Shown in pieces: positions 23,908 to 35,916 of a stretch of 64,000 bases of DNA. The stretch spans positions 252,671 through 316,670 of the forward strand of contig JBBHKE010001198.1 of NCBI GenBank assembly GCA_037447655.1, in the 5' to 3' direction. Within the stretch, counting starts at the first letter, position 1. The number at the start of each line of letters is the position of its first letter. Under the pieces are notes generated by a model. It made no database searches. It saw only the letters and a list, made by a program, of their open reading frames with translations, and had not been told where the DNA came from. Position numbers and translations under genes: made by a program. The DNA comes from Zygnema cylindricum. Taxonomy: Eukaryota > Streptophyta > Zygnematophyceae > Zygnematales > Zygnemataceae.

Positions 23908-24421
23908 GGCGACACGTTGATGGAGTGAAAGTCAAAGAACCAGGAGGAAGACCAGAAACAGGAAAGGAGCCGCTACAAGAGAGACGGGGGAATCTACTAT
24001 AGGGAATTTACGCACGGTACGATGAGTTCGGGCGACCGCCGGAATGAAATGTCCGCACTTTTCATAGATATTAACAACATTTTGACTTGATATTTAGCAG
24101 TGTAAGTGCATTATAGAGTGGACCACACTAAATGGTAAATCCTATAACTGTCTCTAATTGGAGGATATTGACTTTTGACGTCAGTAAATTAATTAGTGCG
24201 GACCACACCAATTTCAAAGCACACTCTTTACACTTCCCAAACCTGACACTCGTGTCCAAGTTTTGACACTTTTGAAATCCATATCCAATTCGCTACTAAT
24301 TCTTTTCTGTTGCTCGTTTTGTTGTAATCTACTAATCTTGTTTTCTTTCGGTCATTCTAGTTTCTCCTCTGCAGCCTCCTGTCTCTCTGTTGTTCTAGTT
24401 CTCACAGTAAAACGTGCAACT
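23908..24421. promoter_or_regulatory. Shared promoter region of ALDH6 (-) and RAF1 (+)
   Basis: Only 514 bp separate the two start codons, and the genes are transcribed away from each other, so both promoters and 5' leaders must lie here. The block 24050-24200 contains a repeated AGTGTGGTCCAC/GTGCGGACCACACC-like motif (GTGGACCACACTAAATGG and GCGGACCACACCAATTTC), possibly a regulatory pair. No TATA element is obvious. Confidence 0.6.
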
Positions 24422-26821
24422 ATGGCTGCGAATATGGCTTCTCCTCTCTGTCCAGGTCTTAGCCGCAGACTTCTTGGAGCTTGTGAACCAACGTGGCCAT
24501 CTTCTCTCTCTCTCTCTCCTTCTAGATCGCCTTCTGTTGGATTCCGTTCTCCCCGGAATCCCTCAGGACTAGAAATTGTTCGAGCTTCGGCAAGCGGCAA
24601 AAGATCACAGTTGATTATACCATCATCTTCGAGTAATGCATCGACAGGCGCAGACCTTTACTTGCCTTTCCGACCGCCTGTCGTTGAAAAAGAACCGACT
24701 GAAATGTCGGTAGAGGAAAAACTTTCTATTTTGTCCGATAGAAGGGGATTGTGGCATGAATATGCTCCAGTTCTAACATCTTTGCAAAGAGCTGGCTTTA
24801 CTGCATCCGTGATTGATGAGACTTGTGGCATTAATGGAGTAGAGCAAAACACCATTGTTGTGGCGACTCAGGTTTACAAGTCATTACAAGCATCCGGATT
24901 GGAAGCTAGGGATCTTTCATATTTTGATGCTGGAGGGGCGGAAGTTTTGTATGAGTTTCGCACTCTATCGACACAGCAAAGAATGAATGCGGCTCGGTAT
25001 GCGATCGACGAAAGGTTAGATGCTAAGGGAGCCAGGGAGCTGACCAAAGCTATGAAGGAGCATGAGAGACGGAAGAGAGAGGAGGGTCAAGCATCGTTCA
25101 GGTACGACAGCACTCGTGTTTTTTGTCTGTGAAGAAATTTGTAGGATTGTTGAACTTAATTCTTGAACTCAATTCTCTTCCATGTAGACTCTGGTCATAA
25201 TGGAGACGTGTATGGAGACGTCTATATGTTTGTGAAAGATTATGCAATAGTTGTTCACGGGCATCACGGGCAGTTTAGTTTAGCGGACAAGTGAACTGCC
25301 AGAAATAGTAGGTCAGTGAGCTGATCGTTTTGGAGAAATATTGTTTTGTCAGTTGACATTGTTTCAATGACATTACAGAAAATAGCTTTCAATGGTAGTG
25401 TTTCTAGGCATGAGTTATAGAACTAGATATGGCATTAGACTAGGATGAGGTTTACGTGCTTGTTCCTTGCTTGTTGGTTTGGTTTGCTTTTCTGAAATTG
25501 CCACGAGTTTGTAAACAAGGGATTGTTAGTAGTTGTGGTATTGATGGTCTTCTATGGATTCTTATGATGTCATCAGTTTAAGAACCATGACAGCGTCTAG
25601 ATGGTAACTGCTTTTGGAGGTTTTCCCTTTTAGAGGTAGAGGCTGGTTCGGTTGTTTCCATTATGGTCTTGGCTATAAGTTGTCAAAAGTCCTCCGTTGA
25701 TGTAACTAAGTAAACAGGTTGATGCTTTTGTCTCAAATAATGACAGCTGTGTCATGGAGAAGGAATCCATGGAAAAGTCGGGTATACAGATTTTTTGTTC
25801 ATATCACAATGCTTTCATTTTCCATAAGAGCTTCCCTAAATGTTTACATCTAGAACCTTTCTTTCTGGTTCGGCAGCCAAGGCTATCTGAATCTCCTCCT
25901 TGACTCGACCCTATGCTGCCAATTAAGGATATAGACATCAATAGCTTCTGTTGTTTGTTTTTTTTTTTTTTGCAAAGCCATGATTTTTTTTTGTACTTGC
26001 ACACCCGCTCCTTGTTTGTGTCCGTCCCTGCAATTTCCTAACTACCTTTTCTATCTCTATTATTTGATGATGTTTTTATCACACAGGTTCTCTGCAACCT
26101 ATAGCTGTTTGGCTGATTCTATTCATAGTGAAATTGTTTCTTGTGCAGTACGTCTCCTGGAGACTGTTTGGCCTTTGCGCTTTACCGCCAGAGCAAGGAA
26201 TGTCGCTCGGAGCCGGAAAAGCAGGCAGTTCTTTGCAAGGCGTTGGAAAAGGCAGTTACAAAGGATGCTCGCTTAAGGCTCGAATATGCTCTCGGCAGAC
26301 AAGAGGGAGAGGAGGCTGCTCCTGCTCCTCCTCCAGTAGCTCCCTTGCTTCAGATGGTTCGCCTGGTGGAAGACGAGTCTGTGGCGAGACCCATCCCTGT
26401 ATTGGGCAAGCTTGAGGAGCTCGACGCAGCAACAGTGGAAGCTTCGGCGTTTGTTTCGAGTCTGGAAGGCCCGTTTAGAATGTTCACTCCCTCCTCTGGT
26501 TGTCAGTGGTTGTCACTACCAGGATGGAATGCTGTGGTAGGTGCACAAGAGCCAGTTGGTATTTTAGTAAGCAATGTGAGCAGTATCCCATCAGTAGAGT
26601 TGTCAACAACTGAACCTGCCTTGTTGGTCGTAGACCGGGCAGTAACAACTGTGAATGTAGAGAATCATTACCTTGTGGCATCCTCCAATTCTACAAAGGG
26701 CTTAACAATTGCTGCGGGGAGTGATGTTGGCGCCAAAAATCTGAAGTCACTGGGCCGAGTGCTCTTAACTCTCCTGCCTCCAGCACCTGTCGTAGACGAG
26801 GAAGCGGAACCTTGGGAGTAA
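24422..26821 (+). CDS. RAF1: Rubisco accumulation factor 1 (2 exons)
   Basis: Exons 24422-25101 and 26149-26821 (GT-AG, split Ser codon) give 450 residues. RAF1 is a plastid chaperone that binds folded large-subunit dimers during Rubisco assembly and is found in plants and cyanobacteria. The protein has a Ser/Arg-rich plastid transit-like N-terminus. It is followed by the alpha domain with LYLPFRPPV, DRRGLWHEYAPVL, GFTASVIDETCGINGVEQN, FDAGGAEVLYEFR and ARYAIDERLDAKGAREL, then across the intron SPGDCLAFALYRQSKEC. The second exon carries an Ala/Pro linker and the beta domain (VARPIPVLGKL, SLPGWNAVVGA) and ends acidic (DEEAEPWE). The frame is open upstream to 24263, but the first ATG giving a transit-like start is 24422, preceded by CAACT. 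Confidence 0.93.
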
Positions 26822-28618
26822 AGATAATTACTATGTAGTCCAAGTAAAGGTGGACCTATAGGTGTAAACAATGTCTCGAAATATGTTTAGTTGGTTATGA
26901 TTCCAGAGTCGAGGAAGCTCTATTAGGTGAGTTTGTGGCTTCTACTCAGGGAGGTATAGCAAAACGCCAGCTCCAAAATTGTTGTTATCCATGCAATGCT
27001 TGAGGATATGTAGTGTTATCTACTTGTCTTGGGTTTGCAATATATTTTTGGTTATGGCCGTGTTAGTGATTGCCATTTTAGTTTTCTTAACGGTGAAAAT
27101 TCTACTTCACTCAGCATTCTCTGTAGGATAGTCTATCTACCTGAACTATGGACACGTATCTTAATGCTTTCCAGTTTATTTTGAGGCAGCTTGAGTTCTT
27201 GCCGTTTATTTATGTTTGTGACCGGTCCTGGTTACTCCTCTTTGGTGCTCAATATGCATGGCCTCTGATCTCATTGAACTTTTTATTTCTAGTTGTCTAA
27301 GAAAGTTCGACCCCGGAAGTTAACATATGAAGGGTCCATGACCCAGAATTTTGTATTTTTTGTGTTGAGTGAAACCACTATTTTGCTCTCTAAAATGTGT
27401 TGGCCACCGTGTGTTTTGATGATGAGTTTGTTTTGGACATAACAGCCATGTTTGTTTTGCTTTTGCTTCTTGTTTTTTTACTTGTTGAGTTTACGTCTAG
27501 CGTAAAAATGTGCATTTCAGGTCCCAACAGCTGATCATTCAAACAACATAGTTGTATCACCCCCACGAGGATACAGAATTTAAAACTATCGTTGTGCATA
27601 AACTATGGCTACAGTTAAGGCGAGTTAATGCACCATTTATTGTGTAAGCTGGATAAGTATTATCATGTGATGGATGTCATTCCCTTCATTTTTGTTTTAG
27701 TTATTGAATGAAAAGCTCCAACCCCGAAAAGTTAAGGTGCTCTGCCGAAGAAGTAGATTTGCCAAGAAATGGTTTTATTGGCAACTTCGCAAGGAACCTG
27801 GCATTGAAATTAGCCAGATCAGTCTGGTTATTGTCTATTTATTTTCTTGCGTCATTTACCAGTAAGACCGAATCAATGGGTCACGGACCTTACCGATATA
27901 CCATAACAAAAATCGGCATAATCCGTCTCGGTACGCTATGGCAACTGCACAGGAATTGTGAAATACTGGAAGTGTACGGCATAGGAAGATAGAAGTATCT
28001 CTCACGCACCAGAGTTTCTCATGTACCACCAGTTTCGAACTCCCAAGCGATCCCGTCACAAGTCCGCCGCATTTCTTTCAGTGGTCCGGTCTGTTCCCAT
28101 TTTGTAACCTGTACAATCTGTACGAGCCTCTATTAATCTACAATGAGGACTGAATTTCCGTAAATGGTAAAGTTAACTGTTCGTGGGAACGGCTAGAAAT
28201 AAGGTAAACTTCCTCGAAGGCCCTGGTCAGGCACTGCCTTCCGCAAGAAACACGCAAAGAATCAGCCGTCAAAGTTTGTCAGAAAGACTGATGATGAAAG
28301 TGCGATAAATCAGAACCCTTAACCAGCGCCAAAACACACCACGTACGTCCATTTTTTTGCAAAATGTTATGGAAAAAAGTACATAATTGTACACGTCATT
28401 GTACATACTGTACTTCTGCTATATCTTTTCTGTACGTTTGAAGGGTCTAAAAATAAACAAAGTCTCTCGTTCAGGATCTCCTGGAAAAGTTTGGATTCCA
28501 TTTTCCGCCTACCAAAAAGTATTTTGTATAACCCTCTTACCTTTTCTTAACACTTTTCACCTTGAAGCCCTCCTTGAGGAAAAGAACTTCTGGTGTAACC
28601 TCATTTTCACTCGCAAAT
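26822..28618. other. RAF1-PSAT intergenic region, no gene recognised
   Basis: 1.8 kb containing the RAF1 3' end and PSAT promoter and leader. It has only short frames without similarity. A TACCGATATACC/GGTATATCGGT-like inverted stretch and GTAC words at 28340-28440 hint at a small repeat remnant just upstream of PSAT. Confidence 0.5.
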
Positions 28619-29269
28619 ATGGCTGCCATGACAGGAACACAGATGTTAAACCGTCTCTCTGCAACAAGTCACAGCGTCATCAGTCAGAGTTCCGAGAGGA
28701 CTTCATTACATGGATCCAGTTTTTTTGTGGAACAGCTGACGGTTAGCAAAAAAGTTTCGCTGCAGTCAGCAACCAAAAAATCTTCTTTTGCTCCTCTTTG
28801 CCAGGCAACTGCATCAGCACCAGCTGTCACATCTCCCACTCAAGCAGACAAGGGGACTGTCCAGAAGGTGTATAATTTTGCAGCTGGACCGGCTACTCTT
28901 CCCTTAAGTGTTCTTCAGCAAGCACAGGAGGAGCTTGTGGACTGGCATGGGTGGTAAGGAATCCAATGTTATCGTTCAACTTCTTGCTGTTTTTATTGTT
29001 GTATAAGTGAACCTTTTCATCATGTGATTGTATCTTTTTGGTATCTGTTGTTTTTCTAGTTCCATTGTCCTTATAATGCTTACTATCAGTCAGTCATTCA
29101 TTCAAAAAAAAAAAAATGTGTGTGAAACCTTGCTGCAGAAATTTGCTGGATTTTGAAGCTGAGAAGTATTGATCCAGATTTTTAAGCGGATAGTCTCTTT
29201 GACCAGATTTTCAGACTTGAACGTGGATCGAACTTGCGTTTAGGCGGTCTTAGCTGCTTTAAATGCTCA

Positions 29270-29309
<40 letters not shown>

Positions 29310-31102
29310 TTATTTCTTTTTTTTTTTGTAACAGTATGATGTTTGTATTTTGGAGTAGTAAGAATATTGTCAAGTTTCGTCTTGCTGCTATTTTTCTGCA
29401 ACAGGAATGAGTCTACTAAAGCTGTTTTCGGTTGGATAGCAGATACGGCAAGTCTGGAAATGAAGTTTTGTACTCAAATGTATTTCTAGCTAAAAAAGAA
29501 ATGAATTTAAACAGGGATGAATCGTCTAGAGGTTGTTTGAAATTCAATGGATTTGCCATTCTTTGCCTAACAACAATGCCTAACTGCTCATGCAGCTACT
29601 TACGGACTGAAAGTACAGAATGGAGCATCTCAGTCAGCTAAAATATTTTTTAATTTTTTTTTTTGTGTCCGTGCACAGCTTGGTTAGACGAAATCTTGTT
29701 TATCATTGGTTTTATTTTGTGACACATGGGTGGCTGATAGAAACTGTTCGACTTTGTTGCATTTGCAGTGGAATTAGTGTGCTGGAGATGAGTCACCGGA
29801 GTAAAGAGTTTCTTTCCATTATTAGGAAGGCAGAATCTGATCTTAGAACGCTCCTTGATATTCCCGAGGACTATGCGGTCATGTTCCTTCAAGGTGGAGC
29901 CACGTCCGAGTTTGCAGCTGTTCCCTTGAATCTCTGTAGTCCAGATGACGTGGCAGATTTTATTGTCACAGGATCATGGGGTGACAAGGCGGCCAAAGAA
30001 GCTAAGAAGTATTGTAAATCAAATGTTGCTGCTACAGGGAAGCCAGGAAAGTATACCGATATACCTCCACAGAGTGAGTGGAAACTGACACCTGGAGCCC
30101 GATATGTTCATATTTGTGCTAACGAAACAATTCAGGGAGTGGAGTTTAAGGATTACCCTGACGTGGGGGATGCACTTTTAGTGGCTGATATGTCATCAAA
30201 TTTTTGCTCAAAGCCAGTTGATGTCAGCAAATTTGGTTTGATATATGCTGGAGCCCAAAAGAACGTCGGCCCCTCAGGTGTGACTATTGTTATAGTGCGC
30301 AAAGAACTTATGGGAAATGCTCAGCCTCAAACTCCTGTGATGTTTGACTACAAGACACACGCGGACAATGAATCCCTCTACAACACACCTCCGTGTTACT
30401 CTATCTATATGTGTGGTTTGGTTTTTGCGGATCTGCTTAAGCAGGGAGGCTTAGAGGCTGTTGCGAAGCGGAATGAGGAGAAAGCGGGCCTTTTGTATCA
30501 GGTATGTAGGCAAAACCAGTAGCTGTTTGAAGACGTTGAAAACATGAATGCCTATGTAAAGTCTGCAGTTTTTATTTCTCATGTTTGGAAGAAATTTCAT
30601 GGTTTTGCTTGGTTTTGCTTGGTTTTGCTGTGGAAAGAGATGCGACCTCATTTATGCACTTGGTAATGTTCGGGTGGTTTTGGAGTGTTAAGAGTAATGT
30701 TGATTTTTGGAATTATTTGCTTTTTAAAATTCAGTTGACTGTCACACTTATTTGTCAGCTGGTATCCTGAGTTGCAGACATGCCAAGTTTACCTTTCTCA
30801 GTTTGTATTTTGCTGACTCTTGCCAATTTTGTTTGCCACAGGCTATTGATGAAAGTAATGGATTCTACACATGTCCTGTGGCACTACCTGTTAGATCACT
30901 CATGAATGTGCCATTCACCATGAGCAGTCCAGAGTTGGAAGCTGAATTTCTCAAGGAGGCAACAGCTTTGGGTTTAGTTCAACTCAAGGGCCATCGTTCT
31001 GTTGGAGGAGTGCGTGCATCTATCTATAATGCTATGCCAAAGGAGGGAGTTGAGAAGTTAGTAGCACACATGAAGAAATTCCAAGCTAAGCATACATCGT
31101 AA
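28619..31102 (+). CDS. PSAT: Phosphoserine aminotransferase, plastid type (3 exons)
   Basis: Exons 28619-28953, 29769-30501 and 30842-31102 give 442 residues. It makes O-phosphoserine from 3-phosphohydroxypyruvate and glutamate, the second step of the phosphorylated serine pathway, usually in plastids. About 80 N-terminal residues rich in Ser/Thr/Ala form a transit-like peptide; the enzyme begins at [20 protein letters not shown]. Other family blocks are [24 protein letters not shown], the PLP-lysine motif [10 protein letters not shown] (Lys276), [12 protein letters not shown] and [20 protein letters not shown]. The first intron has two possible GT donors; 28954 is preferred because it restores the family spacing (W-H-G-C-G-I-S). 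An AATAAA lies at 31230-31235. Intron 1 holds a (TA)n tract. Confidence 0.97.
29270..29305 (+). repeat. (TA)n microsatellite in PSAT intron 1
   Basis: About 36 bp of perfect TA repeat. Confidence 0.9.
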
Positions 31103-32524
31103 ACCCTCTTTTGATTACTTGCAGTTCTGACACGTGAATGTCGATCTAGAATGGTAAGACTTTGCTTTAATTGTAAACAAAAGTCTGCCTAATATTTTAG
31201 GCATGTTTGTTTATGCCAGCAAGGTCTGGAATAAATAGAGCAATGTTTAGGGGCTTACAGAGGTTAAATCTTCTGTGTATTTGTAAAGAGTATTTGTTGG
31301 CAAACTGGTCTCTGCTGACCTACTGTTGCTGAAAAATGCATAAACTTGTTTATTCTGTATGTGTATGTGTCGTTCTAGCCTCGGAGGACAATCTGTCCTT
31401 TCACATTGCTTCTATGTTTGTTTGGAAGTACCGAATTCATGGATTTTTATTAGTGCGATAATCCTACACTGTATTCAGAAAGCATGATATGTAACCTACT
31501 CCCAGCAGTTCTGTGGTCTATGGTGCTGAGCATTAGAGGCAAACCAGGTTTAGAAAGTATGCTGGGTCTGACAGTTAGCACTGACCACATCACCACATCA
31601 TGGAACTCTTGGCTGCTTATGGAATTGTCCTCCCATGAACTGAGATTTATCAGCTGATTGAAAACAAATCATGATTACTGATGCACACACATGTTAAATC
31701 CTGGCAATCTGTTCAAATGAGAATTGTATTTCATATCATAGCATAGCATTCCAGTGTGAGACGTCACAATGGACACACCAGTAACAGTGACGATAAAGCT
31801 AGTGCATCGCAGATGTTCCTGACATGAAAAAACGATAATGCTCTGTGGATTTCCCAAGTGGAGAAAGTATCTGGTTTGTTTTGTTTTTGCTGTAGTTTAA
31901 CTTTATAACCAAGTCTGGACCAACCTGAAAATGAGAAATAAAATATGAATTGTATTGCGTTCAACATTGTTGCGGGAGCAAATATGTCTGAAATTTTAAT
32001 TGACAAAAATCGTTCAACTGCACCAGAAAATAAAATAAGGTATCAGAAAGCAAGTTTATTCTTTCATTTGTTTTCTAAGTACTCCTGCACGTACTTGTGT
32101 AGTAGATTTGTTTGTTTATCTTTGTTTATCACCCTTTGAAATTGTTCAACCAGCTATCTGATTTTCAGCTGTTAACTGTAGCGTGGGAAGAGAAATCGCA
32201 GTAGTGCTTTCTATAGTATGCACATCTCGATCTCCATTATCAACTTAAAAAATGGTTCTTTGTGATTTATATCTGTGCATGCCTCTTGATCACCCAGTTC
32301 GTGATGATGGTAAACCACCGAAGCACATGAGTGAATGAAATAGGTGAAATGCAGGTGAAAGTACCACACGAGTTCAAACAGCAAAAACAGGAACTACCCT
32401 GAAGGCCAAAAGACGAGCCAAGGACTAGCTTAAAATCTACCAAAACCTAGTAAAATTACCAACTGAATCCCAGACGTATGAAGCACCAATTAAAGGGACC
32501 ACCCCTGAAATCCATTCCCTGTGG
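31103..32524. other. PSAT 3' region and intergenic DNA, no gene recognised
   Basis: 1.4 kb, AT-rich, with the PSAT polyadenylation signal near its start and a short inverted stretch. No coding region could be supported on either strand. Confidence 0.5.
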
Positions 32525-33070
32525 AGCCCTCTTAAGGGATTTCCAAAACACGTTGGAAATTCATCATCTCAACAGCACATTGAAGAAAGATGGAACCCAG
32601 CACTCGCTGTAAAGCCAGACAGATGTTGACAGTGGCAGTACGTGGGTAGTAGAAGGTGGAGGACACCCAGGTCCCTTCCTCCCGAACAAGCGCCACAGTA
32701 TAGATCCAAAACAGCGCCCAAACAACTAGATATTTCAACTGCCATCAGAACACCTCAACGCTCACAATCACGGTCTTTGCCCTTTGCAACATCTTGCACA
32801 GCCACTCCAATGCACCGAGCCGCCTTACCCACTCCCACTGGAGAGGTGAGATTTGCAAAAACAATGTCGTCGAAAACACAATTGGCACAATCAAGCAGAA
32901 TACTCTCAACCTACCGCAGAGGTATACTACGAGACCTTCCGTCGAACAAAATACCCGCATTTGAAAAACAATCCGCAATAGTCCTGTGTACCTGAACCAT
33001 TTCTCTGCCATGGGAGCAACGAAGCAAGTGCCCATCGTCTGGCTCAAGGGGCCACATGCACACGATCAGG
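32525..33070 (-). pseudogene. Decayed reverse-transcriptase (LINE-like) 3' end, copy 1
   Basis: Read on the minus strand with frame shifts, the sequence gives DDGHLLRCSHGREMVQVHRT, then DCANCVFDDIVFANLTSP, then RCIGVAVQDVAKGKDRDCER, then LMAVEI.SCLGAVLD. These match in order the C-terminal part of plant non-LTR retrotransposon polyproteins. It is homologous at DNA level to 39120-39600 (+). Stops and frame shifts show it is dead. The upstream part may extend through 33071-35040 on the same strand, but similarity there is too weak to claim. Confidence 0.6.
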
Positions 33071-33725
33071 CTAGAGCCAAGCAAGCATAGGTGAGAGAAG
33101 CCAAGCTTGGATTAGGAGGCAACGATAACAATTGGTGAAACGACAGGTGGAAAAAAGTAAGACAGGTTTTGACACCAGGGTTCCGCAAAAGAGAGAAACC
33201 GGGCATGAGAACTATATGACGGAAGCGCTTTGAGAATCTCAGGCTCAAAGGTGACGACAAACATATATTTACGGAGCCATATAGAGGACTCTGACATGAT
33301 GGATAAGAAAAAGGGTACTTCTGTCAAAGAGATATTGCAACACTGGGAGGACGAGAACATGTTCTCAAACTGACTGCTTAGAAAGGGAGATCAACGTTTG
33401 AGAAACGAGCGATGATGAGGCAAGAATGAGAATGTCGCCAACCAAGAAACGAGAGGAAAGACGAGGTGGTGTGGTACCAACTCCTAATAGAAGTGGTAGA
33501 CCTCTAGAGTTGTATGGATATAACCCAAATTCTTGGTGAGATGGGAAAGAGATGTCCGAATTTGATTCGTATAAAATAAATTCGCAATCCAAACACTCGT
33601 GGAGGATATGGAACAGGTGATCGTCGAAAGGTGGGAGATATAATGGATGAAAGTGTGGTAGATGAGGTGCGTGGAAAGTAAGAAGGTCATTAAGTAAAAC
33701 ATCTCTTTGATAGAGTAAAAACCAC

Positions 33726-33945
33726 TACGCCGCTCATCGTTATTAGTGTTAACGATTTCTTTGCCACTTAAAACATCATTTCTCCGTGCACACTTGTCGG
33801 ATTGTTAATCAAGGGTCGTCAATAGGAAGGTGGTGGTCTTGCCTTCCAATGGCAACCAACGGATTGAGTATACGACAAATGCGCACGGAGCAAAGATGTT
33901 TTAGGTGGCAAAAAACGTTAAAAACTAATAGCAATTAGCGGTGAA
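33726..33945 (+). mobile_element. MITE-like element, family M5 copy
   Basis: About 220 bp. The left end TACGCCGCTCATCGTTATTA pairs with the right end TAATAGCAATTAGCGGTGAA. Subterminal words GCCACTTAAAACATC and GATGTTTTAGGTGGC are inverted. Terminal TA is mutated at the right end. Confidence 0.7.
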
Positions 33946-35728
33946 GTGGATCGAGAAGTTTGGGGGGGTCTTCCATATGAGACAAGAGATTTGATTTAAG
34001 AAATCGAGTTGTCAGCGAACTCAAGCCCAGTGAACATCTTAGCCCGCTACTTGTCCTTGGAAAGAGGAAGTGATTACAAACCGAGAGAGGGACTGAAAGA
34101 AAAAGGGAGGCCAGAAGGTCACCAATCTACACATTTTCAATGGTAAATTTGAAAGGTTACATTTCCGTGACAACTCTTTGGAATGGTTGTAACTTGGAAT
34201 GAGCGGCCGATAGGGCCAATAATAGGTAGCTGTTACATGGAACGATTTTATCAATGGAGCCAAATTATACACATGTCATCACCTTTTGAAAGGTAGCGGC
34301 AAAAAGGAGAGCTCTAGCGAAAACCCGTAATTCCTAGAAATGAATTAGGGAAAATGAGGGGCTTCCTAGTGGGCCCTTTTTTGAGTTTGCGTGATATAAG
34401 AGGGACAAACTAAACCACCCTCGGTCGAAAACGGATGTTCATGAGTCAAAGATTAGGATGCTCACACAAATGCATGAAATTGGGCAATTAGAGAGGGAGT
34501 TGCCATGAGCACTGAAATTTTTATGTGTCCACATTATTAAGTGCATTAAAAAACGTTGATCCGGGAGACTATAGAATCGGGATGGAAATTATTTAAAGCT
34601 CTAATGCCGGAACTTTGTTCTCATAACTTCGACACCCTCAATCGGAGGGACGAAAAGAACTTATAGGAAGGAGGTTGGAGTTGAATGCAAATACCACGGG
34701 CCACCATTTTTTTTTTACAACAATAAAGGGAATCCTTCCATATTTGGCAACAATAAGCAAATGATAAGTCATTTGGCAAATGATAAATTTGTGGGCGAAT
34801 ATTTTCACCAAGTGATTAGAGAACAAACAAGAAAGAATATGCAATAGAAATGTCAAAACCACAACAAGCAGATTCAATTGACGTGACGTCACGGAATAGC
34901 TCATAAATAAGATTAAAGGGTGCTCCATCGACGAGATTGAGATTAACAAAGACTTCCCGGCCGAGGGTCTCAAAAAGTACAAATGGAGGAGGACAAAGGG
35001 GTGGGAAACAAGCGAAATGGAGCGATCCGAGGGCATAAAATCGTCACCGTTACTATTGTAGTTCGTCCGTGCGTGTTCTTACGGCAACGACTCGGCCACG
35101 TCATCACTGTGGAAGCCCAGTCAATCAGTCATTGCCGTTCCGCAGTGATTCCCGCCTCTCGTATTTTATTTTTCCGAAAATTTCACTGCGCCGCCTTTTT
35201 CTTCGTCTCTTGCCGACAAGTGGGACAGATCTGCATGTCAGAGGATCTTTTTTGAGGCACATATGTACCGGAACAAAGCTCAGAACTGTACGAAAGGAAG
35301 CTTAGAGTGTACGAACTGAAAGCTGTAAATATACGGATTCGTGTGAAAAGATAATGCAACATACGAAAAATGCTACGTGACATGTCAAATTGTAGAAGCC
35401 AATTCGCTGATTTTATTCCAACGAAAATACGAGAAAATGGTTCCAGATTTTAGTGCGAAAACATTCACGACAATTACGAAAACAAATTCGATGAAACATT
35501 CGATTATATACGAAATCGTTTTGTCGCATTTGTGTTGCGGACTGTTCACTTTCATGCCACGTGCATGCCACGTCAAATGTCCACCTTGGAATAATGTAGC
35601 CACGTCAGACAACCGAACTTTCTTCGGCATTTCATGCATTCCGTAGCTTAGGACACGTGGCAGTACACCAGGGACACAGATCCTCGACATCGTAACACTG
35701 CGGTTGTCACGATGCATTTCCGGTGACT

Positions 35729-35747
35729 GAACGTGACGTGACGTGAC
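35729..35747 (+). promoter_or_regulatory. Tandem TGACG motifs upstream of the VOC gene
   Basis: Three overlapping TGACG/TGACA units (GTGACGTGACGTGACA) lie about 170 bp before the start codon. Such motifs are known binding sites of TGA-type bZIP factors. The regulatory role here is inferred. Confidence 0.35.
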
Positions 35748-35916
35748 ACAGGACCTCTCCGTCATTGCATATAGAGAAGAAAAATAGAAGAAAAATAGAA
35801 GAAAAAAAAGGCAAAAAGAGGAAAAATAAGGAAAAAAAAACTTTAAAAAGTCAGAAGCAAGAACCTAGAAAAGGAAAGAAGGTCAAAGAGAAGAAAACGA
35901 CAAATCGCGGTACGCC

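Larger units (their letters stand above)
33071..35916. other. Intergenic DNA upstream of the VOC gene, possibly with more retroelement debris
   Basis: No intact gene. The minus strand of 33360-35040 has long-ish frames that could be eroded retroelement coding sequence. M5 (33726-33945) is inserted in it. From about 35040 onward the sequence changes to promoter-like DNA of the VOC gene, including clustered TGACG motifs at 35731-35745 and an A/G-rich leader (35770-35910). Confidence 0.4.

Noticed and set aside
24263-24421. Upstream in-frame extension of RAF1 by 53 codons
   Set aside because: It is hydrophobic leader-like sequence without an ATG at its beginning; the ATG at 24422 gives a normal plastid transit start and usual RAF1 length.
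34638-35036. 132-codon minus-strand frame as a retroelement protein
   Set aside because: Similarity to reverse transcriptase is too vague, without catalytic motif; kept only as possible debris in the regional entry.
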